Positions 7,206 through 7,703 of a stretch of DNA of 7,703 nucleotides are shown here, one piece after another (within the stretch, counting starts at the first letter, position 1; each line of letters opens with the position of its first letter). The notes beneath the pieces are model-generated. The model made no database searches and was not told where the DNA came from. It worked only from the letters and a program-made list of their open reading frames with translations. The translations under genes and the position numbers were made by a program. Source of the DNA: Actinomycetota bacterium (lineage in GTDB: Bacteria; Actinomycetota; Humimicrobiia; Humimicrobiales; Humimicrobiaceae); NCBI GenBank assembly GCA_018894445.1, contig JAHIPJ010000110.1, positions 1 to 7,703 on the forward strand, in the 5' to 3' direction.

Positions 7206-7703
7206 ATGACAAATTTTCCTGCTAATTGGCAATGCAGAATAAGTAAAAAAGTCAATAAAAAACTCACACCAAAAATCGGTTATAGCCCGGCTTTAATAAA
7301 TATACTTGCTGGTAGAAATATAATTACCGAAGAAGAAATAATATCTTTTCTGAATCCAACCTTAAATCAATTGCATGACTTTAGAATGCTTCCCGGTATC
7401 GGTACAGGTACCGGGAGAATAATAAAAGCAATCTACAGAAAAGAAGATATATTAATATTCGGAGATTACGACGCAGATGGAATTATCAGCGCTTCACTTA
7501 TATATAACTTCCTGAAGAAGTTAGACTTAAATGCGGAGGTCTATATCCCTGACAGGTTTAATGAAGGTTATGATTTGAGACTTGATTTTTATAAAAAGAT
7601 TTCCTCTAAGTACAAGTATAGTTTGATGATCTGCGTTGATTGCGGCACAAATAGTGCAGAAGTACAAAAATTTATTCAAGATAGCCCGGGTCCTGATGTA
7701 ATA
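7206..7703 (+). CDS. recJ: single-stranded-DNA exonuclease RecJ (5' part, cut by window end)
   Basis: The frame opens at ATG 7206, two bases after the secF stop, and stays open for 166 codons to the window edge. RecJ degrades single-stranded DNA 5' to 3' in recombination and mismatch or base-excision repair, using metal ions held by DHH-family motifs. Visible are the RecJ N-terminal region with LAGRNIITEEEIISFLNP (34-51), motif I FGDYDADGII (85-94) with the metal-binding aspartates, IPDRFNEGYDL (114-124), and VDCGT (144-148). The DHH motif and nucleic-acid-binding domain would lie beyond the window. There is no clear ribosome site, only AAGAAA at 7196-7201, so coupling to secF is likely. The short segment PGIGTGTGRI (63-72) is coded by the most GC-rich stretch, which can fold as a hairpin. 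Confidence 0.92.
   Translation, partial: MTNFPANWQCRISKKVNKKLTPKIGYSPALINILAGRNIITEEEIISFLNPTLNQLHDFRMLPGIGTGTGRIIKAIYRKEDILIFGDYDADGIISASLIYNFLKKLDLNAEVYIPDRFNEGYDLRLDFYKKISSKYKYSLMICVDCGTNSAEVQKFIQDSPGPDVI
7391..7416. repeat. GC-rich inverted repeat inside recJ
   Basis: TCCCGGTA (7391-7398) and TACCGGGA (7409-7416) are perfect eight-base arms around a ten-base loop, with one further G-U and one C-G pair possible inside. It codes for the variable PGIGTGTGR segment of RecJ. Such a stable stem is unusual in this AT-rich window. There is no T-run after it, so it is not an intrinsic terminator. Confidence 0.5.

Overview
This is an AT-rich bacterial chromosome segment, by eye about one third G+C in genes and much less between them. 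It combines conserved housekeeping genes with a less usual accessory gene. The right two thirds read as one plus-strand cluster, tgt-yajC-secD-secF-recJ, an order familiar from Clostridia and some other anaerobic lineages. With purine-rich ribosome sites (AAGGAG, AAGGGGGG) and low G+C, this suggests an uncultured, Clostridia-like or deep-branching low-GC bacterium. The taxon is an inference that I cannot confirm.

Layout: (1) Positions 2-67 hold the probable last codons of an upstream gene. (2) Positions 68-297 are an AT-rich gap with a candidate promoter. (3) Positions 298-2268 (+) encode a 656-residue fusion of a class I SAM-dependent methyltransferase and a D-Ala-D-Ala-ligase-like ATP-grasp enzyme. 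(4) Positions 2278-2814 (-) encode a UPF0316 (DUF5698/DUF2179) membrane protein, tail to tail with the fusion gene across only nine bases. (5) Positions 2815-3040 are a divergent intergenic region rich in palindromes and repeats. (6) Positions 3041-4168 are tgt, tRNA-guanine transglycosylase. (7) Positions 4250-4657 are yajC, 4663-6297 secD, 6301-7203 secF, and 7206 onward the start of recJ, cut by the window end. From yajC on, the genes are 2-5 bases apart and look co-transcribed and translationally coupled.

YajC, SecD and SecF form the accessory complex of the Sec translocon, which helps complete protein export using the proton or sodium gradient. Tgt (tRNA queuosine modification) and RecJ (single-strand DNA exonuclease) are unrelated in function but are conserved neighbours in many genomes.

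Three points deserve a second look. The methyltransferase/ATP-grasp fusion keeps the ATP and metal ligands of Ddl but changes several residues that contact the amino-acid substrates. SecD carries an insert of about 130 residues containing three copies of a short repeat. YajC has an extra signal-peptide or lipoprotein-like N-terminus ahead of its normal membrane helix. I see no CRISPR array, insertion sequence, tRNA or rRNA.
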